This document shows, one piece after another, positions 48,836 through 59,558 of a stretch of DNA of 64,000 nucleotides (positions are counted from its first letter, which is position 1; each line of letters starts with the position of its first letter). Made by a program: the position numbers and the translations under genes. This stretch comes from Gnetum montanum (lineage: Eukaryota; Streptophyta; Gnetopsida; Gnetales; Gnetaceae), in the NCBI GenBank assembly GCA_015680685.1, contig MNCI01001451.1, positions 516,504 to 580,503 on the forward strand. Direction: 5' to 3'. The notes beneath the pieces are model-generated. The model was not told the DNA's origin, did no database searches, and worked only from the letters and a program-made list of their open reading frames with translations.

Positions 48836-50020
48836 TATGGAGGAGTGGCCCGAAAGATGTTGAAAAAGAATTACAAAACACCATAGCAAACATGTCACCA
48901 ACATCATTTGTCAGCATAAGATTGAATGTCATTTTACCATGCTCAAGAGTATTATGGGAATAAGGTTCTGCTAGGGGACAAGGCTTGCCCTTGAAACTTT
49001 GACCTCTTATTGGCGTGTTTTTGAGAGCGTTAAAGTCCATCCAAGGATGAGCCAATTGCAAAGATGTAGTGTTGTTGATTTTTTTTGTGAGGCAAACCTT
49101 TTTTTGGTTCAGCTTACTACTGAATGTTAGTTGCAAGTTGGCCATTGAGAAGATGGGCTTTGTTTCCTAGGGATGATTCGTGTTACATCCACCTATGCTT
49201 TGACTTTGCAATAGAGGCACCCCATAGGATGAATTGTGTTACATCAACCATGGGTTCAATGGTTGATATGAAAAGAATGCCATGTGTGTCACAGTGTGTA
49301 TGCATCAGAGGGGTGTAAAATCATGAGTATGGGAAGGCTAAGAGGATATTAGGATAAATGAATGTGCATAGGTTATAACAGGGATGGGTGGGATGTGCAC
49401 TCTTGTGTGGCTCAACTAGTCCAGTCATGCACATCAAAGCAACGTGATAACTTGCTACTGCAATGAGATGCACCTTTGCACAACCATCTCCAAGGCTTCA
49501 TCCTACAAACACAATTCAAAGAGGACAAGAAAACCAAAAAATGTGAAATGCAAGTGCAAATGCCAGAGGTGAAGGTGTTGCAAGTGCTGGATGCAAAGAT
49601 GCTATGAGTATCAAATGTTGTGCCAGTTGCAAGTGCTCAGAAAGCCAATGAAAGTGCTAGGGCAATGATGTTGCAAGTGTTCTGAATGCTGCACTAATGG
49701 CAAGTGCTCCAAAATAATCACAAGAATGGTGGGAGGTGATGATGCTATGAGTGCTCCCAAGGCAATGGCAAGTGTTCGAATCAGATCAGCTACATGTCGG
49801 TTTAAAGTCCTGGCAAATTGTGAACTCAGTTTAAGGTCCTAGCAGACTGTGATGTGCTGGTTTATAGTCCTAGCAGACTATTGAATGCTAGTTTAATGTC
49901 GTAGCGAACAATGAATGTTGTGCCAGTTTAATGTCATGACCCAAGGACGAGCTATGCCAGTTTATAGTCATAGTGGACTGTCTGTGCTAGTTTATAGTCA
50001 TAGCGAACTTGTGCTTACCT
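48836..50020 (-). other. Element D 3' non-coding region and array
   Basis: TGCAAGTGCT words lie at 49555-49760. The post-integrase type array (CAGTTTAAGGTCCTAGCAGA, TTTATAGTCATAGC) lies at 49795-50010. This is the same order as 13451-15223 in B, but without an integrase next to it. Confidence 0.7.
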
Positions 50021-50159
50021 TGCTTGTATAAGGTGCGATGCTACATGCATAGTCATGCTATGCACCTATGAGATCCTGTAAAAAGTCAACAAGAAAGAAA
50101 ACAACATCAAGAAACTCCTATTGTAAACAAAGTTAAAATGGATCAATGAAAGGAAAGAA

Positions 50160-50540
50160 ATGCAGAAAGTGATAGTTTTAGGCCGTTTCGGGCCATGGGC
50201 TTAGTTTAAGGCCTTTTCAGGCCGTGTGTTTTTGTAGTTTCATGTTTTGTAGTTTTTAGATGTAATGCGTAAGCTAAGTGGATGGATGCATAAATAAATT
50301 AAAACAAATATGTGAACAAAACGAAATGCTTAATCTAAGTAAGTAGGCAAAATGTAAATGCGTAGGCTAGTGCTATGTAAATGAAAGTCAAAATTGCATG
50401 GGAAGTAGAGGCAAAGGGTAGGCAAGCATTTAGCACATTTTTGGCCAAGGAAAGGTATTGGTCATGTAGTTGCTTCCTAACTACACATGGATTAGGGAGG
50501 GTGCAAGGCTTAGGATCCTCTGGGAGGTTGTTGGCTTCAA
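50160..50540 (-). other. Remnant of the protease-to-X array in element D
   Basis: Two units, TAGTTTTAGGCCGTTTCGGG and TAGTTTAAGGCCTTTTCAGG, as in 24340-24735 of B, then AAATGTAAATG words. The junction with the post-integrase region (about 50020-50160) marks the deletion. Confidence 0.65.
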
Positions 50541-50544
50541 TGAC

Positions 50545-51141
50545 TCATTCGGGTGTGTTAGCCTTAGGTGTTGCATTGGTTGCTGTAGGTGTATCACCAA
50601 GAAACTCTTCTTCTAAAACTTGCACCATGTCTATGTCATGGATAGTCGAAGAGGAAGCATTATCACCATGGATGATAACTTGACCACCTTCATATGGAAG
50701 GTGGATTTCTTGGTGGATGGGAGAGGAGATGGCCCTTAGTTGGGCTAGCCACAGCCTGCTTAGACTCATGTTGAAACTTGGCATCTCCTCTATGATAGTG
50801 AAATCTGCACTAGTGGGGAATTGCTCTCCTATCAAAAAGGCTAATTTGATTGTACCCCTGACTATGGCATGTGATCTGTTGAAGGATTTTAGACACATGG
50901 TTTTGGTTGGCCTGATTTCATCTGCCAGGCCTAGCTTGTTGATGACGAAGTACAAGACTACGTTTGTTACTGCACCATCATTGACGTGCACTCTGTGGAT
51001 GGTGCACTTTCCAACACGAATGCTAATGGATAGTGGAGATATAGTAACCTCCCCTGGTTTAGGGTTAACTTTGACTACATTGTCATAGAATACTAGAGAT
51101 GTTGCCCACTGTTGTCCATTGATGGGTAATTTCTGACACAT
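50545..51141 (-). pseudogene. Element D protease
   Basis: A 198-codon open frame. The active site reads VHVNDGAVTNVVL, so the catalytic Asp is Asn. CLKSFNRSHAIVRGTIKLAF, EEMPSFNMSLSRLWLAQLRA (usual NLILGRPWLA altered) and SSPIHQEIHLPYEGGQVI follow. An acidic and Thr/Ala tail ends the frame. It is inactive by these changes despite the long open frame. Confidence 0.8.
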
Positions 51142-51500
51142 GTTTGTGTTGGATTTGCCTAGCTTTCAAGAGTTGCTCCAGTAGTTCAGAGGGTTGCATC
51201 AGTAGTGGTGTATACTTTGAGTAGTCCTTGCTAGTGGGGTTGCAACTACATTTTAACATGCTTGCAAGCAAAACACAACATTGATAACAATAGCCACAAG
51301 TGCAAAAGCAACCAACCAGGTCCCAACAGCTAAGCAGCCCAAAGCCCCAACTAACAAAACTATCAATTCTGGCACCAACTCACCTACATGGATAAGGGCT
51401 ACCCCAAGATCCAATTTTCAGTGCAAGGACTGCTCAAAGTATACACCACTACTGATGCAACCCTTTGAACTACTGGAGAAACTCTTGAAAGCTCCACTGT
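51110..51500 (-). repeat. Rearranged duplicate of gag sequence in element D
   Basis: 51110-51240 repeats 52095-52206 in the same orientation (TTTGTGTTGGATTTGCCTAG, TGGTGTATACTTTGAG). 51250-51492 repeats 52130-52380 in the opposite orientation (plus strand AACTAACAAAACTATCAATT, CAGTGCAAGGACTGCTCAAA). The result is a folded palindrome inserted between gag and protease. Confidence 0.85.
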
Positions 51501-53807
51501 TGGGATCGAGATGTTGCCCATTGTTGGGCTTCGAGTAGGTGAGGGGCCATCACGTTGTGGCACTCTTATGACAAATGGTAATTTAGGTGGAGTTGTTGTA
51601 TTGTCAACTTGTTGTGACACCTTGATAACAAAAGGTTACCTAGAGGTTGTTGTTGCATCATGCCAATTTAACGTCTTAGCAGACGGTTGTTGTGAAACTT
51701 TGCCCACAAAGGGTGCTATGGGTGCTCAAGGTGGCACTTTGATAACAAAGGGAGGCCTCTTATTTGTGGAGGCTGAGGGAATCCTTGCCTTGCTAGGAGG
51801 CACATAGATCACAAAAGGTTTTTGTGTAGGTTTAGACTTACCACCTATGCTAATGGAATTTATGGCATAGGAGGGATCATCTGTGTTGGATTGACTCACC
51901 GTGTTGATCACCAGTTGGACACATTCTATCATTCTCTGCAGGTCATCCTACAAAGCACGACAGTTGTCTATACTATGACCAGCCAATTGGTGGTAATGAT
52001 AGTATTGGTCCAGCTTGAAGTGTTGTGGAACTGGGGGCTCGTTTGATACTGCTAAAGCAGGGTTCCTTAGTAGTTTGTAGTACCTATCATGTTTTTGATG
52101 GGTAATTGCCGACACATGTTTGTGTTGGATTTGCCTAGCTTTCAAGAGTTGCTCCAGTAGTTCAAAGGGTTGTATCGGTAGTGGTGTATACTTTGAGCAG
52201 TCCTTGCACTGAAAGTTGGATCTTGGGGTAGCCCTTATCCATGTAGGTGAGTTGGTGCTAGAATTGATAGTTTTGTTAGTTGGGGCTTTGGGCTGCTTAG
52301 CTGTTAGGCCTCGGTTGGTTGCTTTTGCACTTGTGGCTATTGTTATCACTGTTGTGTTTTGCTTGCAAGCATGTTGGTTTTTGTAGGTCACATAGGTTGG
52401 ATCATTGCTAGCTTGTGCTGCTTCCTCTATGCTTTTTGCTTGGGCAAAGGCTTGGCTAAGAGACTTTGGGGCTAGATAATATAGTTTGGACTTGATAAAG
52501 TCATTCACTGCACCTTTGAAAATAGCTAGTAGGTGTGTCTCCACTAAGAGTTCATGCATTTCGTTCAATGAAGCATTCTAATGTTGGAGGAATTTTGGCA
52601 TGGGCTCTAGAGACCCTTGTTTAACTTGCATCAGCTAGTCAAGGGTTGCTTCAGGCTTTAGGTTGTATTTGAAGCATGTCACAATCTTTCTTATGATATC
52701 CTCCAAAGAGGAGATTGACACCTTGGGGAGTGTGCGATACCAGTCCAAGGCCTTGCCAGTGAGTGACATGGGGAAGACATGTATGATGGCATGTGGCCAT
52801 GCTTAAAGGAGTAGGCATTCAGATCGAAATGTGACTAAGTGTGCATTGAGATCTCCTTTTCCATTGTACTTGGTAAATTGTGGTAACTAGACCCTAGTTG
52901 GGAGAGTTAGAGGTGGTACCGTAGGACTTATGGGATCATCTTGGTAGAAGTCCACCACCTTGATGGTGTTAGAGGAGGTAGCCTTAAGTTGGTTGATCTC
53001 CTCCATCAAGCTTTGGATTAGCTAGAATGCTTGATCCAAGCTTGGGGATGTGCCAGCCAGTTGCATTGGATGGGCTTATGTTGGTTGCATAGCATAGGGC
53101 AGAATTTTTGATTGTGGAGTTTCCCAGTTTAATGTCATAGTGGATGGTTGTTGCCAGTTTAATGTCATAGTGGATGATTGCTGATGTAATGGCTAAGCGA
53201 TGGGTGCAGTGATTGGAGTGGACCACACATGGGTGGGTTGGATGGACACCACAGACACCAATGAGATAGGTGGGATGTAGGATGCTTGAGTTTTTTAGGG
53301 CTAGTAGGTGGCCCCTGCATGAGCATAGTGCTGGGAAAATGCATTAGTTGCTTTTGAGGAAGGCTGAATTGGCATGGTTACTATCTTGGAGGCGATGGAT
53401 GGACCAAACTGAGGAGGGGTTGTAATAAGGAGTGGTTGTTGGAAGACGGTGTGGAGGGGGCTCTCATGCTTAGGGTGGGCCTCAAACTCATCTTCCTCAT
53501 TCTATGAGACTTCCTCATAGGTTGTCCATGCATCATGCTTGTTTGCACGGATGAGTTGGGATAACAACTAGTGGTAGGACACCGTGAGTGGGATTATGTC
53601 AAACAAGGAGGGGTTGTACTCCCGTCTATTCTGGTGGACTCATTTGTAGTCATGTTTTGCTTCTAAATCAAGGTAATCCATTAGTAGTCCTGCTTGGATT
53701 TTGGCACAAGAGAAATTATATTGTTCATGGCTTAATGTGGCATGCTTTGGCTAGATTGTGGTGTCAAATGTGTTAAACACCAATGTGGAAGGTTGATCTG
53801 GATTCAT
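51500..53807 (-). pseudogene. gag: Element D gag
   Basis: Best start ATG at 53807: MNPDQPSTLVFNTFDTTI, then YNFSCAKIQAGLLMDYLDLE. The capsid half is clear at 51948-52568: MNEMHELLVETHLLAIFKGA, FIKSKLYYLAPKSLSQAFAQ. Then KDCSKYTPLPIQPFELLEQL, NPALAVSNEPPVPQHFKLDQ and YHYHQLAGHSIDNCRAL. The PFVIRVP-type repeats (51399-51620) correspond to those in C. Two copies of the spacer core CAGTTTAATGTCATAGTGGA lie inside the N-terminal part (53126-53176). Frameshifts and stops are present. Confidence 0.78.
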
Positions 53808-54037
53808 ATTCACAGATTAAGTTGTGAGAGTTGCTAGTTGCAAAAAATGGCTAACTCTGAAAACAACAGAAAAATGACTAAGTTTGTCAATGGCAGGGAA
53901 ATGACAAAGTATAGAAATATAGAAAATGGCTAAGTGCAACAATCTAGAGAAAAAAATGCTAAGAATGAAAATGCAGAAAAAATGCTAAGTATGAAGATGT
54001 AGAAAAAAAATAGCACTCCTTCTAGTGCCAAAAAAAC

Positions 54038-55088
54038 TATAGCGACAGAAAATGTTTATGGTTGGAAACATTGAGAGGTCTTCGAGTGCATAGCCTAACC
54101 TTAAATCCATGCAAGGGCTATGCTAGAGAGAATAGATTCAGGGTGCCCTGAATGGTCTAGTCAATCAAACAGGGACTTAATCGGTGTACAATAACCCTTT
54201 TGTAAACAATGATTTTAGATGAAACACTCGGTGGTAAAATAAAAAAGAAAAAGTAATGTGCATAGCAGTAGAAACGTGATAAGCATGTAATAGGATAGTA
54301 GACATGATTGAATGGTTGACAATGCCAAAAAAGAAATAAATGTTTTAATCAGCCCAAAAGAGAGTTTGAACAGGAAGATGCACCACCTCGAAAAAGGGTA
54401 CAGGTATACAAAGGGTACAATTAGCACAGTATGAGCAGAGTCACAACCTCGGTGGTGTTAAGTTATGAAATTTGGTGCTCACTGTGATAAACTGTGCCTC
54501 CTGGGTTAGTGGTCATAGTATATCATCTGATGTAGTTGTGCCTCTCTGTCGATGTGGCGTGCTTTGGGTCTTGTTCGCCTAGGGAGCTAAGCGCCAAGAT
54601 GCCAAAAATGCCAAATTCCTTGCTGGTGAAGAAAAATGGAAGCCTCCTCTTATTCTTCTCTTTCTTTCTTTTTTAAAAAGAGGATGCAGAGATATTTATA
54701 GGGCTAGGGTTAGCCCAAAATAAAGATCTTGTGCCACGTGGTAGTGCGGTAGGTAACACCGTGTAACAGCATGTAATAGCAGCTAACAACATGTAACAAT
54801 GTATCGTAACAAGGTGTTATGCTACGCTATAGGATGTTACACTACACTACACTATGCAACGTAGCAAGGTGTAGTGTAACAACACGTAACAGCGTAGCAT
54901 AACAGGGTGTTATGCTACGCTACGCTATGCAGCGTAGCAGTGCGTAACAATGCATAATAGTGCAGTGTAACATGGTGTTACGCTACGTTACGCTATGCAG
55001 CATAGTAGGGCATTGAAAGGACCATCGTTCTGACACTTAGCCATATTTGCAATCGTGATGCTGGGACTCGAAATTTTGTGGTGTTTCA
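54038..55088 (-). mobile_element. Element D 5' LTR
   Basis: Pairs with 47521-48815. Landmarks include ACACTCGGTGGTAAAATAAA and TATA at 54693-54700 (minus). Its internal end reads CTATAG, as does B's 5' LTR, whereas the outer ends of both elements read TGTAG. Confidence 0.85.
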
Positions 55089-57303
55089 TGCACAAGGGTC
55101 GTGCTAGAGAAAAACAAAAATGGGGTGCCTTGAATGGTTTGGTTGATCAGATAGGGACTTAGTCAATGTAAAATAACCTTTTGTGAATGATTATTTTAAA
55201 GATATTACATACAGCTTAAGCAATAGACATAAATGAATAAGCTATGATGCCAAAATATGGTGATAGCAAAACAAAATGAAACAAGCTTGAGTGAGAGAGT
55301 GTACCACCCCAAGATTAGGGGATCCAATATTTGTTTGGCTAAAGGATGTACAACTAAAGCACAGTGTGGACAGGCATAGCTTACAATGAAGTGGTATGTC
55401 ACAGCTCCTTGAACTGCTATCAATAGCTTGCTAACAGGAATAGGTGAGCTGATGTTTGTTGGGCTAGGAGAGATCCAGAAAGTGTTGCTGCTGGGGTTTG
55501 CTATTTGTCAACCCTCTACTTACTAGTCTCTTTGCCAAAGCTAATCACCAAAAAGAAAAAATTCCAAAATGCTAAACTTTGAAACCAATCACAAAGAAGA
55601 TGATTCTCAAAGCCAAAAATGCCAAAAGTCAACCCAAAAGCTAATCAAAAGCCAACCCTTTGAAAGTTGTTTGTCGGGGTATTTATAGAGTCAAATGTAG
55701 GAGAGAAATGTGGTTTGGATGCCATGTGTCCTAGGTCCCACAAAGTGCAAATGTGATTGTACCATGCTGCTATGTCATGTTGGTGTGCTACGCTGCAGTG
55801 TGATGCTAAACATGAAACTTGCTATGTTGTGACCATATTGTTCAAGCTGCATGTGCCAAAATGTAGTGAACTAGCATGTTTGTTATAAAGAATGTCAACA
55901 ATGAATGCAAAGTGGAGCCTGTGCTCTAGGACTATGTCTTCCCTACTCTTGCGATCAAGGTCAAGCGTAGAGACAACTTTGGGGATAACCAGGGAATTCA
56001 AAACAAAGCAAAATTGTTGATCCTATCTATTAAGGTGATGCTGAGACTGGAGTGACCACTGCCAACAAGTTCTAGAGTTAACTAGAGATGTCATGATGCT
56101 TCCACACAAGTGTTACATTACTTACACTGCCTAGCATGTTAGCATAGCGTAAACACTCACATGCTACACTGTGCTGTGTTGGGTAGCGTAGCCGCCTATT
56201 TTGAGATAATGCCCAAAAGCCAAAAATGCTCATTTGGAGCCTAGCTAGGCAAGCAACTGCAATAATTGGCAACCCTGCTTTCCATGTTGAAAGGTCCTAG
56301 GACCCACGAAGTTCATCCTTGGGACACTTTTGTGCTTTGTGTTCTTGCTACGTTGTGCTACATTGTGTAGCATAGCAGCCAGTGTGACATGCATCCTTGC
56401 TTGATTTGCACTACGTTGTTAAGAAATTTCACTTGGAGCCTAGGGCCAAAGTGGGACAGGTGCTCTCGAAGGTCAAAGCATGGCCAAGTGTTGTTCCTTT
56501 GCTAGGACCACTTGTTAGAGGACCTTCATGCATTCTGCCCCTGCTACGTTGCATAGCATAGCATCCTATGTTGCTTGGATTTTGACTCATTTTGTAAACA
56601 TTTTGTCATGAGATGATGATCATGTCCTGGCATGATGGAAAAACAAGCATGTTTGATAGTTAAGGCATGGGCAAATATGCTTACTCCATTAGAGCAATCT
56701 GAGTAAGAGTATTGTCATAGTATATCCATGCTACGTTGTGCTATGCTACATAGTGTAGCACTCAAATTGAGATGATTTCTGACAAAACTTGCCATATTTT
56801 GCTCTGTCATATGGGTAGGTACCCTGGGGGCTGAGTTATTAGCAATCAGCATCTTGGGTGCTTATTCAGTCTCCCCAAGGCCTGCTATGCTATGTAGCAT
56901 AGCAAGTCTTGTAGTTAGAAAACTTACCGAACTGTTTCACTCATCCTGAACACCTTTGACAACTCCTAGCATGGTCCCTAGATAGATCATCAGCTAGGTC
57001 AGGCATCCAACTAGGCAAGCTAAAGGGTGTAGCAAGCCTATCAGTTTGAAAGATAGAAAATTTGCCAGATTGTTCAGTTTACTCCTAGTGCTTTTTTCAT
57101 GCAAATTAGCCTCATGGCTAGGTGCTACATTAACTATGCTATAGAGGGCGGTAGGTAGACTTGGAAGCAACTTTGTAGGCATTAAGGCTTTTGGGGTGCC
57201 ATGTCATCTGCATAGTCCAACGTGATGTCATGCTTGCAGAGATGCTTGACCAAATTTTGGGACTATGCTGAATCATCAAAGTCCTGAAATTTATGATGTT
57301 TCA

Positions 57304-57308
57304 CCATG
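57304..57308 (+). repeat. Target-site duplication of element B, right copy
   Basis: CCATG, identical to 11090-11094. Confidence 0.85.
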
Positions 57309-59100
57309 CTCACATATAGTGATATTGGGTGAAACTATGTGTAAAAACCTGGTCTATCAATAGCACATTCATCAAAGCATGTAGACAGTGTGTAGATGAA
57401 TCTAAAGTTCAAAGGTGCCTGTATGCAATAGCCAAAAAATAGGAGGGCACCTAGTGGCTGATAGTTGATCTTGGAAGTGGAACACTTTGCATGGAACCTA
57501 TTGAGAGTATGAAATATGTCTATATTGAAAGCATAGATAAACTAGAGTAAGTTCATCACCAACTCTCTAATAATGCAAATGATGATACCTATTAGGGAGA
57601 GTTCAAAATCCCTAAGATTTTTAAACAAGATCCTTAGAGTTGAAAAATCTACCTACCAGCATGGAGTTGCATTTTTGACAAATGACAAGTTGGTAATAAT
57701 CAATGCCAATCTTGCTCCTAAATAGAAATAAATGCTATTGAAGGTGATCAATAAATGATCAACAACCTTTGCTTGGTCATATCCTGAACTCACAAGGATT
57801 GATCCTAGGATATGCCAACATTGTATTTACATTGATTTAGTCATGAAGCTAAGGAGGCAATCATAATGATGGTTGAATCAAAAATTGAGGTAGTTCATCA
57901 AAGAGAAGATTGAGAAACTCCTCAAGGTAGGGTTCATCTACCCCCTTGCAGATAGTGAGTGATTTAGCCCACTCATGATAGTTTCAAAGAAAGATGGCAA
58001 ATGGTGGGTTTATATCGACATTTAACTATTAAACATGGCAACATTTAAAGATCATTTTTCATTGTCATTCATTGATTTGGTGTTGGACACCATATTTGGG
58101 CATTGCTATTATAGTTTCCTTGATAGATATAGTGGCTATAACATCCAGATTACACTAGAAGGCTAGGCCAAAATAACATTCATGAGTTTCTAGGGGACCT
58201 TTGCATATCACTAAATGCCTTTTGGTTTGTAATGCTCCTACCACTTTTCAATGTCTAGTCTTAAGCATCTCTTAGCGAAAAATCTGTAGCGGAGTGGAAG
58301 TCTTTATGGATGACTTCTCCACTTATCACTACATTTGAGCAAGCCTTAGATTACCTTGAGAAAGTACTCAAAAGATGTGTGGAAAAAAACTTGTGGCTCA
58401 ATTGACAAAAGAGCCATTTGATGGTATAGGAGGGCATTGTACTACTAGGACACAGAATTTCTCAGGTAGGAATTGAGGTGAACCTTGAAAAGATAAGGAT
58501 CATCTAAGGAATAACTTGATAACTAGAAACTCTTAAAGATGTTCAATCATTCATTGGACACATTGGCTACTATTGATGATTCATATAGAATTTCTCTAAG
58601 ATCGCAAAACTATTGATCAAGCTAACAAAGAAAGATGCTTCATTTGCCTAGACTAAGGAATGTGAAAAAGCATTCTAGAGCCTCTAGCAAAAGCTTATAG
58701 AGACTCCAATTCTACAAGCCCCTGAATAGTCTAGACCATTTTATATCATGATAGATGCATCAAATGATGTCTTGGAAGCCATGCTTATGTAGTTGTACGA
58801 TAAGAAATGTCCATATTACATCCACTATACAAGTTGAAGCATTGTGGATGCACAGTTTAATTACACCACCATAGAGAAAGAACTAATGGTGGTGGTGTAT
58901 GCTTTGGAAAAGTTTAGGAACTATGTGCTTGGATATAAAGTATTTGTGCATACAAATCATAGTGTTAGCTACTTCTCAATGAACAAGCCAATGGTAAGTC
59001 CCCATGTCATATGGTGGCTTGTGATCTTATAGAAATTCAATCTCATGATGGTAGATCAAAAGGGGATTGAGAATGTGGTCGATGACTGTCTCTCTAGTTA
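57309..59100 (+). pseudogene. Element A reverse transcriptase and RNase H (decayed)
   Basis: This is the continuation of A after B. RT motifs sit in several frames: FKDHFSLSFIDLVLD then YYSFLDRYSGYNIQITLE (58040-58165), CNAPTTFQ (58230), VEVFMDDFSTYHY (58285-58330) and LGHRISQVGIEV (58450-58480). VEVFMDDFS in place of VYVDD is the Athila-type active site. RNase H: NYTTIEKELMVVVYALEKFR with YVLGYKVFVHTNHS (58855-58960). There are many stops and at least four shifts. Confidence 0.75.
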
Positions 59101-59460
59101 TGATGGAATGACAAAGAAGAGGAGAGCCCACTCTCTAATTAATTTGTAGATGAACTTCTTTTTGCTTGTGCAATAAATAAACAAATGCCCGCAAAAGAAA
59201 AATGGTATGATGGCATCCTCACTTACCTTCTCACTCAAGAGATACCACAAGATTTGGACTATAGGAAGAAACAAAAGTTTCTTTATTAGGCAAAATGCTT
59301 CATAGATATCAATGAACATCTTTACAAGGTATGCATTGATGGCTTGGTTCATTGGTGTGTACCTGATGCTGATCAATTGCATGTTCTCTTGGATGCTCCT
59401 GAAGGTCCTTGTGGGGACCACTATGCTGGGAGATACACATCCAACTCTTATTGAAGCCAT
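59101..59460 (+). pseudogene. Element A integrase, N-terminal remnant
   Basis: LLTQEIPQDLDYRKKQKFLY, then HLYKVCIDGLVHWCVPDADQ and GPCGDHYAGRYTSNS match the zinc-finger entry of Athila-type integrases. The coding sense stops at about 59460. No catalytic core follows; sequence jumps to a gag N-terminus. Confidence 0.7.
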
Positions 59461-59558
59461 GGAAGCCAGTAGTTCAAAGGGTTGCATCCAACTACTGGAG
59501 CAACTATGCTGGGAGATAAATCAAGGGACCCTAGGGAACATCATAGAAGCCATGGAAA
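59420..59558 (+). other. Recombination junction with filler
   Basis: Direct repeats ACTATGCTGGGAGATA (59420-59435 and 59503-59518) and GAAGCCATGGAA (59453-59464 and 59546-59557) flank the change from A integrase to E gag. Between them lies a 9-base inverted pair, CCAGTAGTT / AACTACTGG. The two arms match opposite strands of a D gag segment. Confidence 0.6.

Larger units (their letters stand above)
47521..55088 (-). mobile_element. Element D: non-autonomous gag-protease derivative of the B family
   Basis: Minus-strand order: 5' LTR (54038-55088), primer-binding site (54013-54030), gag (from 53807), protease, short array, 3' non-coding region, polypurine tract (48816-48835), 3' LTR (47521-48815). 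It has no RT, RNase H, integrase or gene X. LTR ends and primer site match B, but the LTRs are 1.0-1.3 kb rather than 2.3 kb. It depends on enzymes from other elements. Confidence 0.85.
11095..57303 (-). mobile_element. Element B: Tat-type Ty3/gypsy retrotransposon with nested guests
   Basis: Element B is read on the minus strand: 5' LTR (right end), primer-binding site, gag, protease, [gene X on the opposite strand], RT, RNase H, second RNase H, integrase, polypurine tract, 3' LTR (left end). Its ends are TG...CA with a perfect 5-base TSD CCATG. It is interrupted by C (26156-44752) and D (47521-55088). Subtracting guests and their TSDs leaves about 20.0 kb. Two RNase H domains (the second of archaeal type, aRH) are the mark of the Tat lineage. 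All coding parts contain stops or frameshifts, so it is dead. Confidence 0.85.
47447..57303 (-). mobile_element. Element B 5' LTR, split by element D
   Basis: The U5 end (47447-47520) matches 11095-11160, including AACACCAAGAGGTTACTGGG. The rest (55089-57303) matches from about 11163 to 13430. D fills the space between. It ends GATGTTTCA then TSD CCATG. The TATA box at 55680-55687 (minus) is conserved with the other LTR. Confidence 0.85.

Noticed and set aside
11095-57303. Gene X as a captured host gene with a known name
   Set aside because: I could not match it to a named plant gene by motif, and presence in two element families points to an old element gene, so no name is given.
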